Assembly: GCA_035762545.1 (NCBI GenBank) | Contig: DASTOM010000029.1 | Span: 8,594 to 72,593, forward strand | Length of the DNA: 64,000 nucleotides | DNA from: JANQRA01 sp035762545 | GTDB taxonomy: Bacteria; Actinomycetota; Acidimicrobiia; Spongiisociales; ZC4RG35 | Direction of reading: 5' to 3' | Notes under the pieces: generated by a model | Seen by the model: the letters and a program-made list of their open reading frames with translations, nothing else | Told to the model about the DNA's origin: nothing | Databases searched by the model: none | Position numbers and translations under genes: made by a program | Shown: piece after piece, positions 9,163 to 16,941 of the stretch | How the letters are laid out: every line of letters starts with the position of its first letter | Position numbering within the stretch: position 1 is the first letter of the stretch

Positions 9163-9932
9163 GCCTCCTTCACGCCGAGTACGTCAAGCTCACCCGTCGC
9201 AAGCTTTTTCCGATCATGATCGGGCTGCTGGCAGTTCTGATGGGGTTTGTCGCCGTCCTGTTCTACGTCATCCTCCCCGCCCTACCCGATGCGGCCCAGG
9301 CCGGAGCGGAGCCACCGCAGCGTCCCGAGGCCTTCATCTACGGAGCGGTTCAGGTCGCCGGTCAGGCCTGGTGGTTCGCAGTGATCCTGGCAACGACCTT
9401 GCTCGGGGGGGAGGTGGCGGGAACGGTGTGGGCGACCTCCCTCACCCGCGATGCCCGCAAGGGGGCCCACATCGCAACCAGGTTCGCCATGTTCACCACT
9501 GCCTCGGCGCTGGCCTTTCTCGTCGGTACCGGGGTATGGGCTGTGGTCACGGTGCTTGCCGCGGGAGGTCAGGGTTCCCCGCCCGCCGGGGAATGGCTCA
9601 GCCTGTTGTGGAAGTTCGCGGTCATCGCCGCCGCGTGGACCTCGATCGGTATGGGGGCGGTTGCTCTCACCAGGTCGATCGGAGCCGCATTGGGGATCGC
9701 TCTCGGCCTGTCCTTCCTGGACTCGATCGTGGCCCCATTCGTGTCGGTGTACGAGAACGTATCGCTGACGGCGGCCTCCAACGGGATCTTCGGGGTGGGT
9801 GGTGATGGGCCATTTGCCGGATTCATCCCTGGCGGTGACATGTCGACGGCCCATGCGTTGGCCGTGATGGCGGGCTGGGCCCTGCTCGGTCTCGGGCTCA
9901 CGTGGTGGGGGCTTCAGCGCCGCGACGCCTGA
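9159..9932 (+). CDS. ABC-2 type transporter permease
   Basis: 257 aa with about six hydrophobic segments, the first being PIMIGLLAVLMGFVAVLFYV. Later segments include WWFAVILATTLLGGEVAGTV and the terminal TAHALAVMAGWALLGLGL. The general plan is that of NatB/DrrB-like exporters. The GTG start overlaps the ATPase stop, so the two are translationally coupled. The 3' end overlaps the convergent zinc-ribbon gene by 19 nt. Confidence 0.9.
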   Translation: MSLLHAEYVKLTRRKLFPIMIGLLAVLMGFVAVLFYVILPALPDAAQAGAEPPQRPEAFIYGAVQVAGQAWWFAVILATTLLGGEVAGTVWATSLTRDARKGAHIATRFAMFTTASALAFLVGTGVWAVVTVLAAGGQGSPPAGEWLSLLWKFAVIAAAWTSIGMGAVALTRSIGAALGIALGLSFLDSIVAPFVSVYENVSLTAASNGIFGVGGDGPFAGFIPGGDMSTAHALAVMAGWALLGLGLTWWGLQRRDA

Positions 9933-10129
9933 GCGCCGTATCTCCTCCTGAGGTCCTTGTGCCAGCATCCGTGGTGCCAGTGCCGACGCATGTCGACGGC
10001 GTCCTCGGGCACAACGACCAGATGGAAGGTCCCCGGTGGGATGGTGTTCTCACAACCCGGGCACAGGTACTCCTTGACTGCCTGGTAAGGCTGGACTGGA
10101 GTGACAGTCACCTCGGGATGTGTGGTCAC
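9914..10129 (-). CDS. Small zinc-ribbon protein (actinobacterial 'ATP/GTP-binding' family)
   Basis: 71 aa. YLCPGCENTIPPGTFHLVVV followed by RRHWHHGCWHKDLRR gives a CxxC...HWHxGCW metal-binding pattern, found in short actinobacterial proteins usually labelled ATP/GTP-binding although no nucleotide motif is present. The start overlaps the stop of the upstream permease gene (10126-10129), so it is the last gene of the minus-strand exporter operon. Function unknown. Confidence 0.7.
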   Translation of the reverse strand: MTTHPEVTVTPVQPYQAVKEYLCPGCENTIPPGTFHLVVVPEDAVDMRRHWHHGCWHKDLRRRYGAQASRR

Positions 10130-11724
10130 GAGTAGGGGATGTCCCGGCGACGGAACCCGGCGAGCCCTCCCACGAGGAAGGCCAACGCGATGCCGGCCAG
10201 CACTAGCAGCGGAGCAGCGGTGAGCTCCTCAGCCGGGGTCACCGGGATGTGGCTGAACGGGGAGAGGTCGAGCATCCACTGGGGCAGTTGGAGGATCTGA
10301 CCCAGCTGACCGAACACCAAGCACACCCCGAGCACACCCCAACTCAACGAGGAGAGCCGTGGGGCCAGGCCGTACAGGGCCATAGCCACGCCGGTCACCA
10401 CCCACACCGCGGGCAGTTGGGTCATTGCGGACCCGAGGACACGGGGCACCTGTCCGCCGACGTCTCCGATGATCGCTCCGTAGGTGGCGCCTGCGACAAC
10501 ACCGGCGACCGCCAGGATCAGCACGGGGCCGAGCAGTCCGTAGGCCAGGTGGCTCCAGGCGTGGCGGGTCCTCGGTGTGGCGGTGGCGAGGACGAGCTCG
10601 GCGCGGAGGTCGTCCTCCTCACCCTTCAACTTGAGGACCGACCGTATCGAGTAGGCGGTGGCGACCAGGGCGATGATGCCCACTGCCGCAGAGAAGAACG
10701 TGTCGGTCAGCGCCTCGGTCCCACCCAGGTTCTCGAAGATCTCCAAGAGCTGCGGATTGTCGGCGAGGATGTCGCCGACCGCGTCCGCCGCTGCGCCGTA
10801 GACCGACCCGAGGATTGCGAGTCCCACGGTCCAACCCAGAAGCGAGCCACGCTGGAGCCTCCATGCCAACCCCGTCGTGGACCCGAGTGAGCTGCCGGCA
10901 CGGGCCGGGCCCGGGCGAGGGGGGAAGGCACCCTCTCCGACATCGCGGCGAGCCGACATCGACACTGCAAAGGCGGTGACCGCCACGATGAACAGAGCAA
11001 AGAGGCCAAAGACCCACCATTCCTCGCCTGCAAATGGACGCAGGCGGGTGAACCAACCGATGGGGGAGAGCCACGAAAGCCAGTCGAGACCCTCGCCCAC
11101 GTCTCCTCCCATGCGGACCAGGAAGAAGAACCCGACGATCCCGATCCCCAGTCCCCGGCCGGTGCTCCCAGCCTGAGTCAGCTGAGCGGCGAGGGCGCCG
11201 ACGGCGGTGAAGGCGAGGGTGACAGCGAACATCCCGGCGCCAAACGCGATGGAGCCCGGCCACGGGAGGCCAAGACCGCCCAGGCCAACTGCGACGATCA
11301 GGCCGATCGCAAGACCGGTCGCCGAGGTCACCAGCAGTGCTGCGGCAAGTGGGGCATGACGTCCCACGACGGTGGAGCCCAAGAGCTCACGACGGCCGGT
11401 CTCCTCATCGTCCCTGGTGTGACGGATCATCGACAGCACTGCCATGATCCCGAGGAAGAGCGAGGTGAGCGTGCCGACACGCCAGGCGGTGAGCCCTCCT
11501 ATCGAGGTGTCGTACAACGGCCCGAGCAACGCATTGAACGCAGGGTTGGCGCTGATCGTGGCCGCGAACTGGGCACGCGACTCATCGGTGGGGTAGAGGC
11601 CCTGGAAGGCACTGGCTGTGCTCACCGGCAGGATGCTCATCACGAAGACCCAGATTGGGATTCGGACCCGGTCCAGCCTGAGGTTGAGACGGGCCAGTGC
11701 TCCCGTCCCCGTCAGAGTGTTCAT
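10126..11724 (-). CDS. ABC-2 exporter permease, large 12-TM type (polyketide-antibiotic exporter-like)
   Basis: 532 aa with about 12 hydrophobic segments in two similar halves; the first is RIPIWVFVMSILPVSTASAF. Motifs such as DDEETGRRELLGSTVVGRHA and GEEDDLRAELVLATATPRTR repeat the same E-x-R-x-E-L-L/V theme in each half, typical of actinobacterial TetR-linked exporters annotated as polyketide antibiotic exporters. It starts within the stop of the ATPase gene (11721-11724). Likely role: drug or lipid export under the adjacent TetR regulator. Confidence 0.88.
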   Translation of the reverse strand: MNTLTGTGALARLNLRLDRVRIPIWVFVMSILPVSTASAFQGLYPTDESRAQFAATISANPAFNALLGPLYDTSIGGLTAWRVGTLTSLFLGIMAVLSMIRHTRDDEETGRRELLGSTVVGRHAPLAAALLVTSATGLAIGLIVAVGLGGLGLPWPGSIAFGAGMFAVTLAFTAVGALAAQLTQAGSTGRGLGIGIVGFFFLVRMGGDVGEGLDWLSWLSPIGWFTRLRPFAGEEWWVFGLFALFIVAVTAFAVSMSARRDVGEGAFPPRPGPARAGSSLGSTTGLAWRLQRGSLLGWTVGLAILGSVYGAAADAVGDILADNPQLLEIFENLGGTEALTDTFFSAAVGIIALVATAYSIRSVLKLKGEEDDLRAELVLATATPRTRHAWSHLAYGLLGPVLILAVAGVVAGATYGAIIGDVGGQVPRVLGSAMTQLPAVWVVTGVAMALYGLAPRLSSLSWGVLGVCLVFGQLGQILQLPQWMLDLSPFSHIPVTPAEELTAAPLLVLAGIALAFLVGGLAGFRRRDIPYS

Positions 11725-12617
11725 TCCTTGACCTCACCGTCCTCGTAGTGCCGCATGAACAGCTCTTCGAGGGTCGGCGGATGGCTGACCAGGCTTCTGA
11801 CTCCGAGTGGGGCGATGCCGTCGACGAACGTCGACATGCTGTCGGTGTCGACTTCCACCGAGATGCGGTGATCGTGGATCTCGACGGCATGTACGCCGGG
11901 AAGCTGAGCCACCGGAGAGGGGTCTGAGGTCAGTTCCGCCTCGACCGTCGTCCGGGTCAGGTGACGCAACTCTTCGAGCGACCCCGTCTCGACGGTGCGA
12001 CCCTTGCGGACGATGCTCACCCGATCGCAGAGCGCCTCCACCTCGGCGAGGATGTGAGAAGCGAGCAGGACGGTTCGGCCGTCGTTACGGTCTTCCTCGA
12101 TGGCCGCCCGGAACTGGGCTTCCATCAGAGGATCGAGCCCGGCGGTGGGCTCGTCCAGGATCAGCAACTCGACGTCAGACGAGAGGGCGGCGACCAGGGC
12201 GACCTTCTGTCGATTCCCCTTCGAGTAAGTCCTGCCCTTCTTGGTGGGGTCGAGGTCGAATCGTTCGAGGAGGGACTCCCTGCGGGTCTCGTCGAGACCG
12301 CCGCGGAGACGTCCGAGGAGATCGATGACCTCGCCCCCAGTCAGATTCGGCCACAAGGAGACATCCCCGGGGACGTAGGCGAGACGGCGATGGAGCTCGG
12401 TCGCGTCGGTCCAGGGGTTGCCGCCCAGAAGGCTCACCGACCCGCCGTCGGCTTTGAGCAGTCCGAGGAGCACCCGGATGGTGGTCGTCTTCCCGGCGCC
12501 GTTCGGCCCGAGGAATCCGTGGATCTCTCCGGTGGCTACTTCGAGGTCGAGCCCATCGAGGGCCACGACGTGACCGAAGTGCTTCTCGAGACCGGAGATC
12601 GCAATCGCGTTCGACAT
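11721..12617 (-). CDS. ABC transporter ATP-binding protein (TetR-linked exporter)
   Basis: 298 aa. Walker A FLGPNGAGKTTTIRVLLGLL, signature TYSKGNRQKVALVAAL, Walker B LLILDEPTAGLDP, H-loop LLASHILAEVEALC. A C-terminal about 80-aa regulatory domain follows (EAELTSDPSPVAQLPGVHAV). It diverges from the tetR gene, and their 50-bp gap holds one palindromic operator with a second at the tetR start. TAACAT (complement of 12628-12633) lies 10 nt before the ATG as a probable -10. Confidence 0.95.
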   Translation of the reverse strand: MSNAIAISGLEKHFGHVVALDGLDLEVATGEIHGFLGPNGAGKTTTIRVLLGLLKADGGSVSLLGGNPWTDATELHRRLAYVPGDVSLWPNLTGGEVIDLLGRLRGGLDETRRESLLERFDLDPTKKGRTYSKGNRQKVALVAALSSDVELLILDEPTAGLDPLMEAQFRAAIEEDRNDGRTVLLASHILAEVEALCDRVSIVRKGRTVETGSLEELRHLTRTTVEAELTSDPSPVAQLPGVHAVEIHDHRISVEVDTDSMSTFVDGIAPLGVRSLVSHPPTLEELFMRHYEDGEVKE

Positions 12618-12641
12618 GGCGGCTCCGATGTTAGCACTAGC

Positions 12642-12657
12642 TTGAACGAGCGTTTAA
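12642..12657. promoter_or_regulatory. TetR operator 1 (imperfect palindrome)
   Basis: TTGAACG-AG-CGTTTAA, inverted arms with one mismatch. It overlaps the region where the -35 of the minus-strand ABC promoter would lie and the -10 of the tetR promoter. Its arms match operator 2. Confidence 0.7.
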
Positions 12658-12662
12658 ACTAC

Positions 12663-12676
12663 TGAACGTGCGTTCA
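12663..12676. promoter_or_regulatory. TetR operator 2 (perfect arms)
   Basis: TGAACG-TG-CGTTCA, perfect 6-bp arms around a 2-bp centre, covering the tetR GTG start at 12668. It shares the GAACG half-site with operator 1, centre-to-centre about 20 bp. Autoregulation by the adjacent TetR protein is inferred. Confidence 0.72.
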
Positions 12677-13348
12677 ACGTCACCACCTTCATCGTCAGCG
12701 GCACGTGATCAGGATGTCGGCGATCTCACGACCAAGGCACGGATCCGGGATGCCGCATTGAGCCGATTCCCCCGCGACGGTTTCGCAGCCACCACGATCA
12801 GGGCGATAGCGCACGATGCCGGAGTCTCTCCCGGGCTCGTGGTCCATCACTTCGGGTCAAAGGATGGCCTGCGCCAGGCATGCGACAGATATGTGGTCGG
12901 CAAGTTCCGGGAGACCAAGTTGGCCGCCATGGAAGAAGAGAACGTGACCAACCCGGGGTTTGCCGCCACGGCCTTCCAGGTCTCGGGCCCGCTGCTCCGC
13001 TACTTCGGCTGGGCGCTGGTGAGAGGCCACTCCGCCGCCGACGAGCTCTTCGACGAGATGGTGCGCGAAGGCCTCGAGATAACCCGAACGGCCGTCGACA
13101 AGGGGATGGTGAAGGACTCAGCCGACATCGAAACCAGGACCACGGTCCAGATGGCCCTGATGTTGGGGATGACCGCTCTGCATTCGCACGTGGAGCGGAA
13201 CACGGGAGTCGACCCCTTGACCCCGGAGGGCATGGCCCGGCTCACCCCCTCCTTGCTCGAGATCTTCTCCGGGCTGTTCGATGAAGACTTCCTCGCCCGG
13301 ATCGCCGAGACGTATCGGGCCGGTGCCGAGGCGATCGTTCCGGCTTGA
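12668..13348 (+). CDS. TetR-family transcriptional repressor
   Basis: 226 aa. The N-terminal HTH is TKARIRDAALSRFPRDGFAA, then TTIRAIAHDAGVSPGLVVHH and FGSKDGLRQACD, a standard TetR DNA-binding domain (about 21-70). The C-terminal helical domain would bind an inducer, perhaps the exporter substrate. TAAACT at 12655-12660 sits 7 nt before the GTG, so the mRNA is probably leaderless. No other start exists before the HTH. The two palindromes in the intergenic region suggest it controls both itself and the divergent ABC operon. Confidence 0.93.
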   Translation: MRSTSPPSSSAARDQDVGDLTTKARIRDAALSRFPRDGFAATTIRAIAHDAGVSPGLVVHHFGSKDGLRQACDRYVVGKFRETKLAAMEEENVTNPGFAATAFQVSGPLLRYFGWALVRGHSAADELFDEMVREGLEITRTAVDKGMVKDSADIETRTTVQMALMLGMTALHSHVERNTGVDPLTPEGMARLTPSLLEIFSGLFDEDFLARIAETYRAGAEAIVPA

Positions 13349-13355
13349 GGCCCTG

Positions 13356-13469
13356 CTACCCGGCGAACAGCGCCCAGCCGACGACTCCGACTATTGCGAG
13401 GAAGGTGATGACCACCATGGCGATGTCGAGTGCGCTCTTCTCGTGCTCCCGGAACGGATTGAATCCCAC
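13356..13469 (-). CDS. Small single-pass membrane protein (VGFNPFR...)
   Basis: A 37-aa protein from the GTG at 13469: VGFNPFREHEKSALDIAMVV then ITFLAIVGVVGWALFAG. The basic head with G-F-N-P-F-R followed by one transmembrane helix is a pattern I recognise from tiny conserved actinobacterial proteins of unknown role. It is convergent with tetR and divergent from the enoyl-CoA hydratase gene. Small-gene calls are uncertain, but the hydrophobic pattern and the conserved head argue it is real. Confidence 0.6.
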   Translation of the reverse strand: MGFNPFREHEKSALDIAMVVITFLAIVGVVGWALFAG

Positions 13470-13512
13470 ACCGAGACAGTAACGGCTAGGTGTCGTGTCT
13501 ACTGTCAGCGGC

Positions 13513-14292
13513 GTGACGTGGCTCACCGTCGACAGCGCGGAGCGGATACGGACGATCACCATCGACCGACCCGACCGCAAGAATGCGATCCCCGCCGATG
13601 GCTGGCCGGAGCTCACGGCGGTACTCACCGACTTCGAGCAGAGTGACGACAGGGTCCTCATCGTCACCGGGGCTGGAGGAGAGTTCTGCGCCGGCGCCGA
13701 CCTCGACCCCGATCGGTTCTCGGGCGCAATGTCGATCAGCGACGGTCACAGGCGAATGAAGGTCGTGGAGCGAGCTGCGACGACTCTCCATCGACTGACC
13801 AAGCCGACGATCGCCGCTGTCGACGGAGTGGCCGTTGGCGCCGGGATGAACCTCGCTCTCGGATGCGACGTCGTCGTCTGCTCCGACCGGGCTCGCTTCT
13901 CAGAGATCTTCGTTCGTCGCGGCCTCACCGTCGATTTTGGTGGAACCTGGCTGCTGCCAAGGATCGTGGGGCTGCAGCGTGCCAAGGAGCTGGCCCTGTC
14001 CGGCCGGATCGTGGGCGCCGAGGAAGCGGTACGGCTCGGGATCGCCATGGAGATGGTGCCGGTGTCAGAGCTCACCGCCCGGTCGCGGGTCCTGGCGAAA
14101 TCCTTCCTCGCCGGTGCGCCGATAGGTCAGAGGTTCGCCAAGCAAGGTCTCAACGCCTCATTCGAGTCGAGCTTCGCCGAGTCGATCGGATGGGAGGGCC
14201 AGTCCCAGTCGATCGCATTCGGCACCGAGGACGTGATCGAAGGGGTTGCTGCGTTTCTCGAGAAGCGTGACCCCCACTGGAGGGGCAAATGA
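13513..14292 (+). CDS. Enoyl-CoA hydratase/isomerase (crotonase family)
   Basis: 259 aa. The crotonase oxyanion-hole motifs are ITIDRPDRKNAI and GAGGEFCAGADLD near the N-terminus, and AAVDGVAVGAGMNLALGCDV in the middle. IFVRRGLTVDFGGTWLLPRI carries the conserved G-L-x-x-D-x-G-G-x-x-x-L-P-R segment. Probably hydrates 2-enoyl-CoA or acts as a related isomerase. I chose the GTG at 13513 over 13495 because TACTGT at 13500-13505 lies 7 nt before it, the leaderless spacing seen repeatedly in this window. Confidence 0.92.
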   Translation: MTWLTVDSAERIRTITIDRPDRKNAIPADGWPELTAVLTDFEQSDDRVLIVTGAGGEFCAGADLDPDRFSGAMSISDGHRRMKVVERAATTLHRLTKPTIAAVDGVAVGAGMNLALGCDVVVCSDRARFSEIFVRRGLTVDFGGTWLLPRIVGLQRAKELALSGRIVGAEEAVRLGIAMEMVPVSELTARSRVLAKSFLAGAPIGQRFAKQGLNASFESSFAESIGWEGQSQSIAFGTEDVIEGVAAFLEKRDPHWRGK

Positions 14293-14295
14293 CGC

Positions 14296-14473
14296 CTGAC
14301 CAATTGAATTGGTCAGATTGGAGTTTCGTGCCGAAACTCCAGGGCGGATGAAAACGCCCTTTGCCTTCGAGAAATGAGATTTCTCGGGGCAGATAGCTGG
14401 CAGCTGGAACTGACACGGCTGGCGAAATTCACCAGTCGGGAATTGACCTGAAACAGAGTCGAAATGTTTCAGG
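14296..14473. repeat. Array of back-to-back hairpins (five strong, one weak)
   Basis: Successive inverted repeats: CTGACCAATT with its complement (14296-14316); GGAGTTTCG with its complement around a 3-nt loop (14320-14340); AGGGCG/CGCCCT (14341-14360); CGAGAAAT with its complement around GAG (14368-14386); a weaker CTGG...CCAG palindrome (14419-14435); and CCTGAAACA with its complement around 9 nt (14447-14473). The stems differ in sequence, so this is not a simple repeat. The third is followed by TTT and could end the upstream transcript; the last spans the -35 region of the next gene. Confidence 0.75.
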
Positions 14474-14488
14474 CTTACGTTGCCTCTC

Positions 14489-14986
14489 ATGGATGTGGCG
14501 TTGATCCAATGGCCATCCGACGAGGATCTGCGACGAGAGCTCGCTGAGGTCGGGCACCCGCGTCTGCTCCTCGTCGAGACCGACGCCCCGCCACCCGAAT
14601 GCCCTGACCCAAAGGAGGATTGGGTTCGGCTTCCGGTGTCTCGGGCCGATCGCAACGCCAGGGTCAAGGCGCTCGAGGCGATGGTCGAGGAAGTCGAGCC
14701 GGCGAGGCCGCGACTGAACGGCAATGGAACACTCGAGTACAGAGACGGCAGGACCCAGCTCTCCTCCCTGCAGGTCCGACTCATCGAGCCGTTGATCGAA
14801 CGTTTCGGAGCGGTCGTGAGCCGGGACTCCCTCGTCGCCCTGGCGTGGTCGGAGACCCATGCAGCCGGCAACAACCTCGACGTCAACATCGGTCGTCTCC
14901 GGCGTCAGTTGGTTCCGGTGGGACTGAAGATCCGCACCGTCCGCTCTCGCGGATACCTGCTCTGCGACGCCGACCCCGTCGGCTGA
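14489..14986 (+). CDS. Winged-helix regulator with degenerate receiver-like N-terminus
   Basis: 165 aa. Residues about 90-160 form an OmpR/PhoB-type winged helix: LSSLQVRLIEPLIERFGAVV, then LVALAWSETHAAGNNLDVNI and GRLRRQLVPVGLKIRTVRSR ending GYLL. The N-terminal 70 residues (ALIQWPSDEDLRRELAEVGH, PRLLLVETDAPPP) lack a phospho-acceptor Asp in the usual context and look like a shrunken receiver. It precedes amt-glnB-glnD, so I infer a nitrogen regulator, analogous to GlnR but not clearly orthologous. The ATG at 14489 has TACGTT (14476-14481) 7 nt upstream. Confidence 0.8.
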   Translation: MDVALIQWPSDEDLRRELAEVGHPRLLLVETDAPPPECPDPKEDWVRLPVSRADRNARVKALEAMVEEVEPARPRLNGNGTLEYRDGRTQLSSLQVRLIEPLIERFGAVVSRDSLVALAWSETHAAGNNLDVNIGRLRRQLVPVGLKIRTVRSRGYLLCDADPVG

Positions 14987-15020
14987 GACGCCCAGTCTGG
15001 TTTCCACTCCCTGGCGTTCC

Positions 15021-15039
15021 TGTCAGGTTCATGTCAGGT
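15021..15039 (+). promoter_or_regulatory. 11-bp-spaced direct repeat upstream of amt
   Basis: TGTCAGGT occurs at 15021-15028 and again at 15032-15039, exactly 11 bp apart. One-turn spacing is what OmpR/PhoB-type winged helices bind as head-to-tail dimers, and such a regulator is encoded just upstream. It lies where the -35 of an amt promoter with a -10 near 15056 (GTAACA) would be. The TF assignment is an inference. Confidence 0.55.
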
Positions 15040-15160
15040 AGTCGTCCCACCTTCGTAACAGGAGACTTACGGACCTGAAATCCGCCGTCCTTAAGTTCCG
15101 AATCCACAACGAGCAAGCCCGTGCAGCAGGAAACCCCGGCTGCCTTGGAGGAGGCGGATA

Positions 15161-16606
15161 GTGCAGAGAGCAAAGAGAAAACTTCTGATCGGCGGGGTGC
15201 TCGGCGCCCTGCTGACCCTCGTCGTGGCCAGTCCGGCCATGGCGCAGGAGGATCCGGGTTTCGCGACCCAGTTCATCCTGGACAACATCTGGATCTTCCT
15301 GGCGGGAGTCCTGGTCTTCTTCATGCAGGCCGGTTTCGCCTTGGTCGAGGCCGGACTGACCAGGGCGAAGAACGTCTCGAACATCATGATGAAGAACCTG
15401 ATGGACATGTCGGCGGGTGTGCTCGCCTTCGCACTCGTCGGGTTCGGCATCGGGTTCGGGGGGTCCGAGGTGCTCGGAGGATGGTTCGGGTGGGGTATCG
15501 GGATCGCCGGAGTCGAGGGAACCGAAGGTGTCTTCGCCGGTGGCGGCCTGATGCCGGCCACGTTCTTCTTCTTCCAGGCGGCCTTCGCGGCGACGGCAGC
15601 GACGATCGTGTCGGGTGCGATGGCGGAGCGGACGAAGTTCAAGAGCTACTTCGTCTACAGCTTCTTCATCACCGCAATCATCTACCCGGTGGTTCTGCGG
15701 TGGACCTGGGGAGGTGGCTGGCTCGCCCAGCTCGAGTTCCCGTTCTCGGACTTCGCAGGGTCGACGATCGTCCACGCCACCGGTGGCTGGGCAGCCCTCA
15801 TGGGTGCGCTGATCCTCGGCCCGCGGATCGGGAAGTACGGCAGGGACGGAAAGCCCCGGGCAATACCGGGTCACTCGATCCCGTTCGTCGTCCTCGGCGC
15901 CATGATCCTGTTCGTCGGATGGTTCGGGTTCAACCCCGGGTCGGAACTGTTGGCCGACGCTTTCGTTCCCCAACTCGCTCTGAAGACATTGCTCGCCGCA
16001 TGTGCCGGGGCCGTGACGGCGATGATCGTGAACTGGACCAAGGACGGGAAACCCGACGTCTCGATCGCGGCAAACGGTCTGCTGGCCGGTCTGGTCGCCA
16101 TCACCGCCCCGGTCGGTGCGGTGGAGACCTGGGCTGCGGTAGTCATCGGGGCCATTGGCGGTCTGATCGTCGTCTTCTCGGTCTCGATGTTCGACAGGCT
16201 CAAGATCGACGACCCGGTGGGTGCCATCTCGGTGCACGGCGTGGTCGGCACCTGGGGAACCCTCTCTATCGCGTTGTTCGCGGCCTATGACGACGCTTTC
16301 CTGGGAAGGGAGAACGCGGGTCTGTTCTACGGCGGCGGTCTCGACCAGCTGTGGACGCAGTTGATCTTCGTGGCGGTCCACTTCGTGTGGGTGGCAGGCG
16401 CCGCAGGTCTGCTGTTCCTGGCGATCAAAGCCACCATCGGCCTTCGGGTCAGCCCGGAGGAAGAGATGGCCGGTCTCGACGTGGAGGAGCACGGTTCGCC
16501 CGGCTACGGGCACGAGCATCCGTCGGCTGTCGGCGCGGGAATCGCTGCAACGGGATCGTCCGTCCCGACCGCAGCGCCCGCTCCGGCTGAAGGAGGTGCG
16601 GAATGA
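15161..16606 (+). CDS. amt: Ammonium transporter Amt
   Basis: 481 aa. A cleavable signal peptide (LIGGVLGALLTLVVASPAMA) precedes 11 expected transmembrane helices. Amt hallmarks: VFFMQAGFALVEAGLTRAKN, the pore-gate segment FFFFQAAFAATAATIVSGAM, FSDFAGSTIVHATGGWAAL with the twin-His region, and GAISVHGVVGTWGTLSIALF. It imports NH4+/NH3. The cytoplasmic tail (EEHGSPGYGHEHPSAVGAGI) is unusually long. GTG start with a GGAGGAGG site. The PII gene overlaps its stop (16603-16606), the classic amtB-glnK pairing. Confidence 0.97.
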   Translation: MQRAKRKLLIGGVLGALLTLVVASPAMAQEDPGFATQFILDNIWIFLAGVLVFFMQAGFALVEAGLTRAKNVSNIMMKNLMDMSAGVLAFALVGFGIGFGGSEVLGGWFGWGIGIAGVEGTEGVFAGGGLMPATFFFFQAAFAATAATIVSGAMAERTKFKSYFVYSFFITAIIYPVVLRWTWGGGWLAQLEFPFSDFAGSTIVHATGGWAALMGALILGPRIGKYGRDGKPRAIPGHSIPFVVLGAMILFVGWFGFNPGSELLADAFVPQLALKTLLAACAGAVTAMIVNWTKDGKPDVSIAANGLLAGLVAITAPVGAVETWAAVVIGAIGGLIVVFSVSMFDRLKIDDPVGAISVHGVVGTWGTLSIALFAAYDDAFLGRENAGLFYGGGLDQLWTQLIFVAVHFVWVAGAAGLLFLAIKATIGLRVSPEEEMAGLDVEEHGSPGYGHEHPSAVGAGIAATGSSVPTAAPAPAEGGAE

Positions 16607-16941
16607 GGCTGATCATCGCCTTCATCAAGCCGTTCAAGCTCGAGCCTGTGGGCGAGGCTCTGAAGTCGGTCGGTGTCACGGGGATGTCGGTGAGCGACGT
16701 CTCCGGGTTCGGCCGTCAGGGTGGCCAGACCGAGGTCTATCGAGGCGCCGAGTACGAGGTCGACTTCGTGCCCAAGGTACGGCTCGAGATCCTCGTCTCC
16801 GACGACCTCGCCGGAGTGGCGGTCGATGCCATCGAGAAGGCCGGGCATACCGGTGAGATCGGTGACGGGAAGATCATCGTGCTCTCGGTCTACGATGCCG
16901 TGCGTATCCGCACTGGTGAGCGAGGTGCCGACGCCATCTGA
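16603..16941 (+). CDS. glnK: Nitrogen regulatory protein PII (GlnK type)
   Basis: 112 aa. MRLIIAFIKPFKLEPVGEAL, then the T-loop GGQTEVYRGAEYEVDFVPK with the modifiable Tyr51, and GHTGEIGDGKIIVLSVYDAV with IRTGERG at the end: both PROSITE PII regions are present. It senses ATP/ADP and 2-oxoglutarate and blocks Amt when nitrogen is plentiful. Tyr51 would be the target of the GlnD encoded next (adenylylated in actinobacteria). It could equally be called glnB; the link to amt favours glnK. Confidence 0.96.
   Translation: MRLIIAFIKPFKLEPVGEALKSVGVTGMSVSDVSGFGRQGGQTEVYRGAEYEVDFVPKVRLEILVSDDLAGVAVDAIEKAGHTGEIGDGKIIVLSVYDAVRIRTGERGADAI

Noticed and set aside
14296..14473. CRISPR-like array
   Set aside because: The hairpins differ in sequence and spacing; there is no repeat-spacer pattern and no cas gene.
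15044..15070. A GlnR-like box (GTAAC-n6-CTTAC) upstream of amt
   Set aside because: Only one half-site agrees with GTnAC-n6-GAAAC; the second does not, and no tandem copy follows.
15029..16519. A 496-codon minus-strand frame opposite amt
   Set aside because: Composition (Asp/Arg/Gln/His-rich) is that of antisense of a hydrophobic gene; no motifs, while amt is unmistakable.
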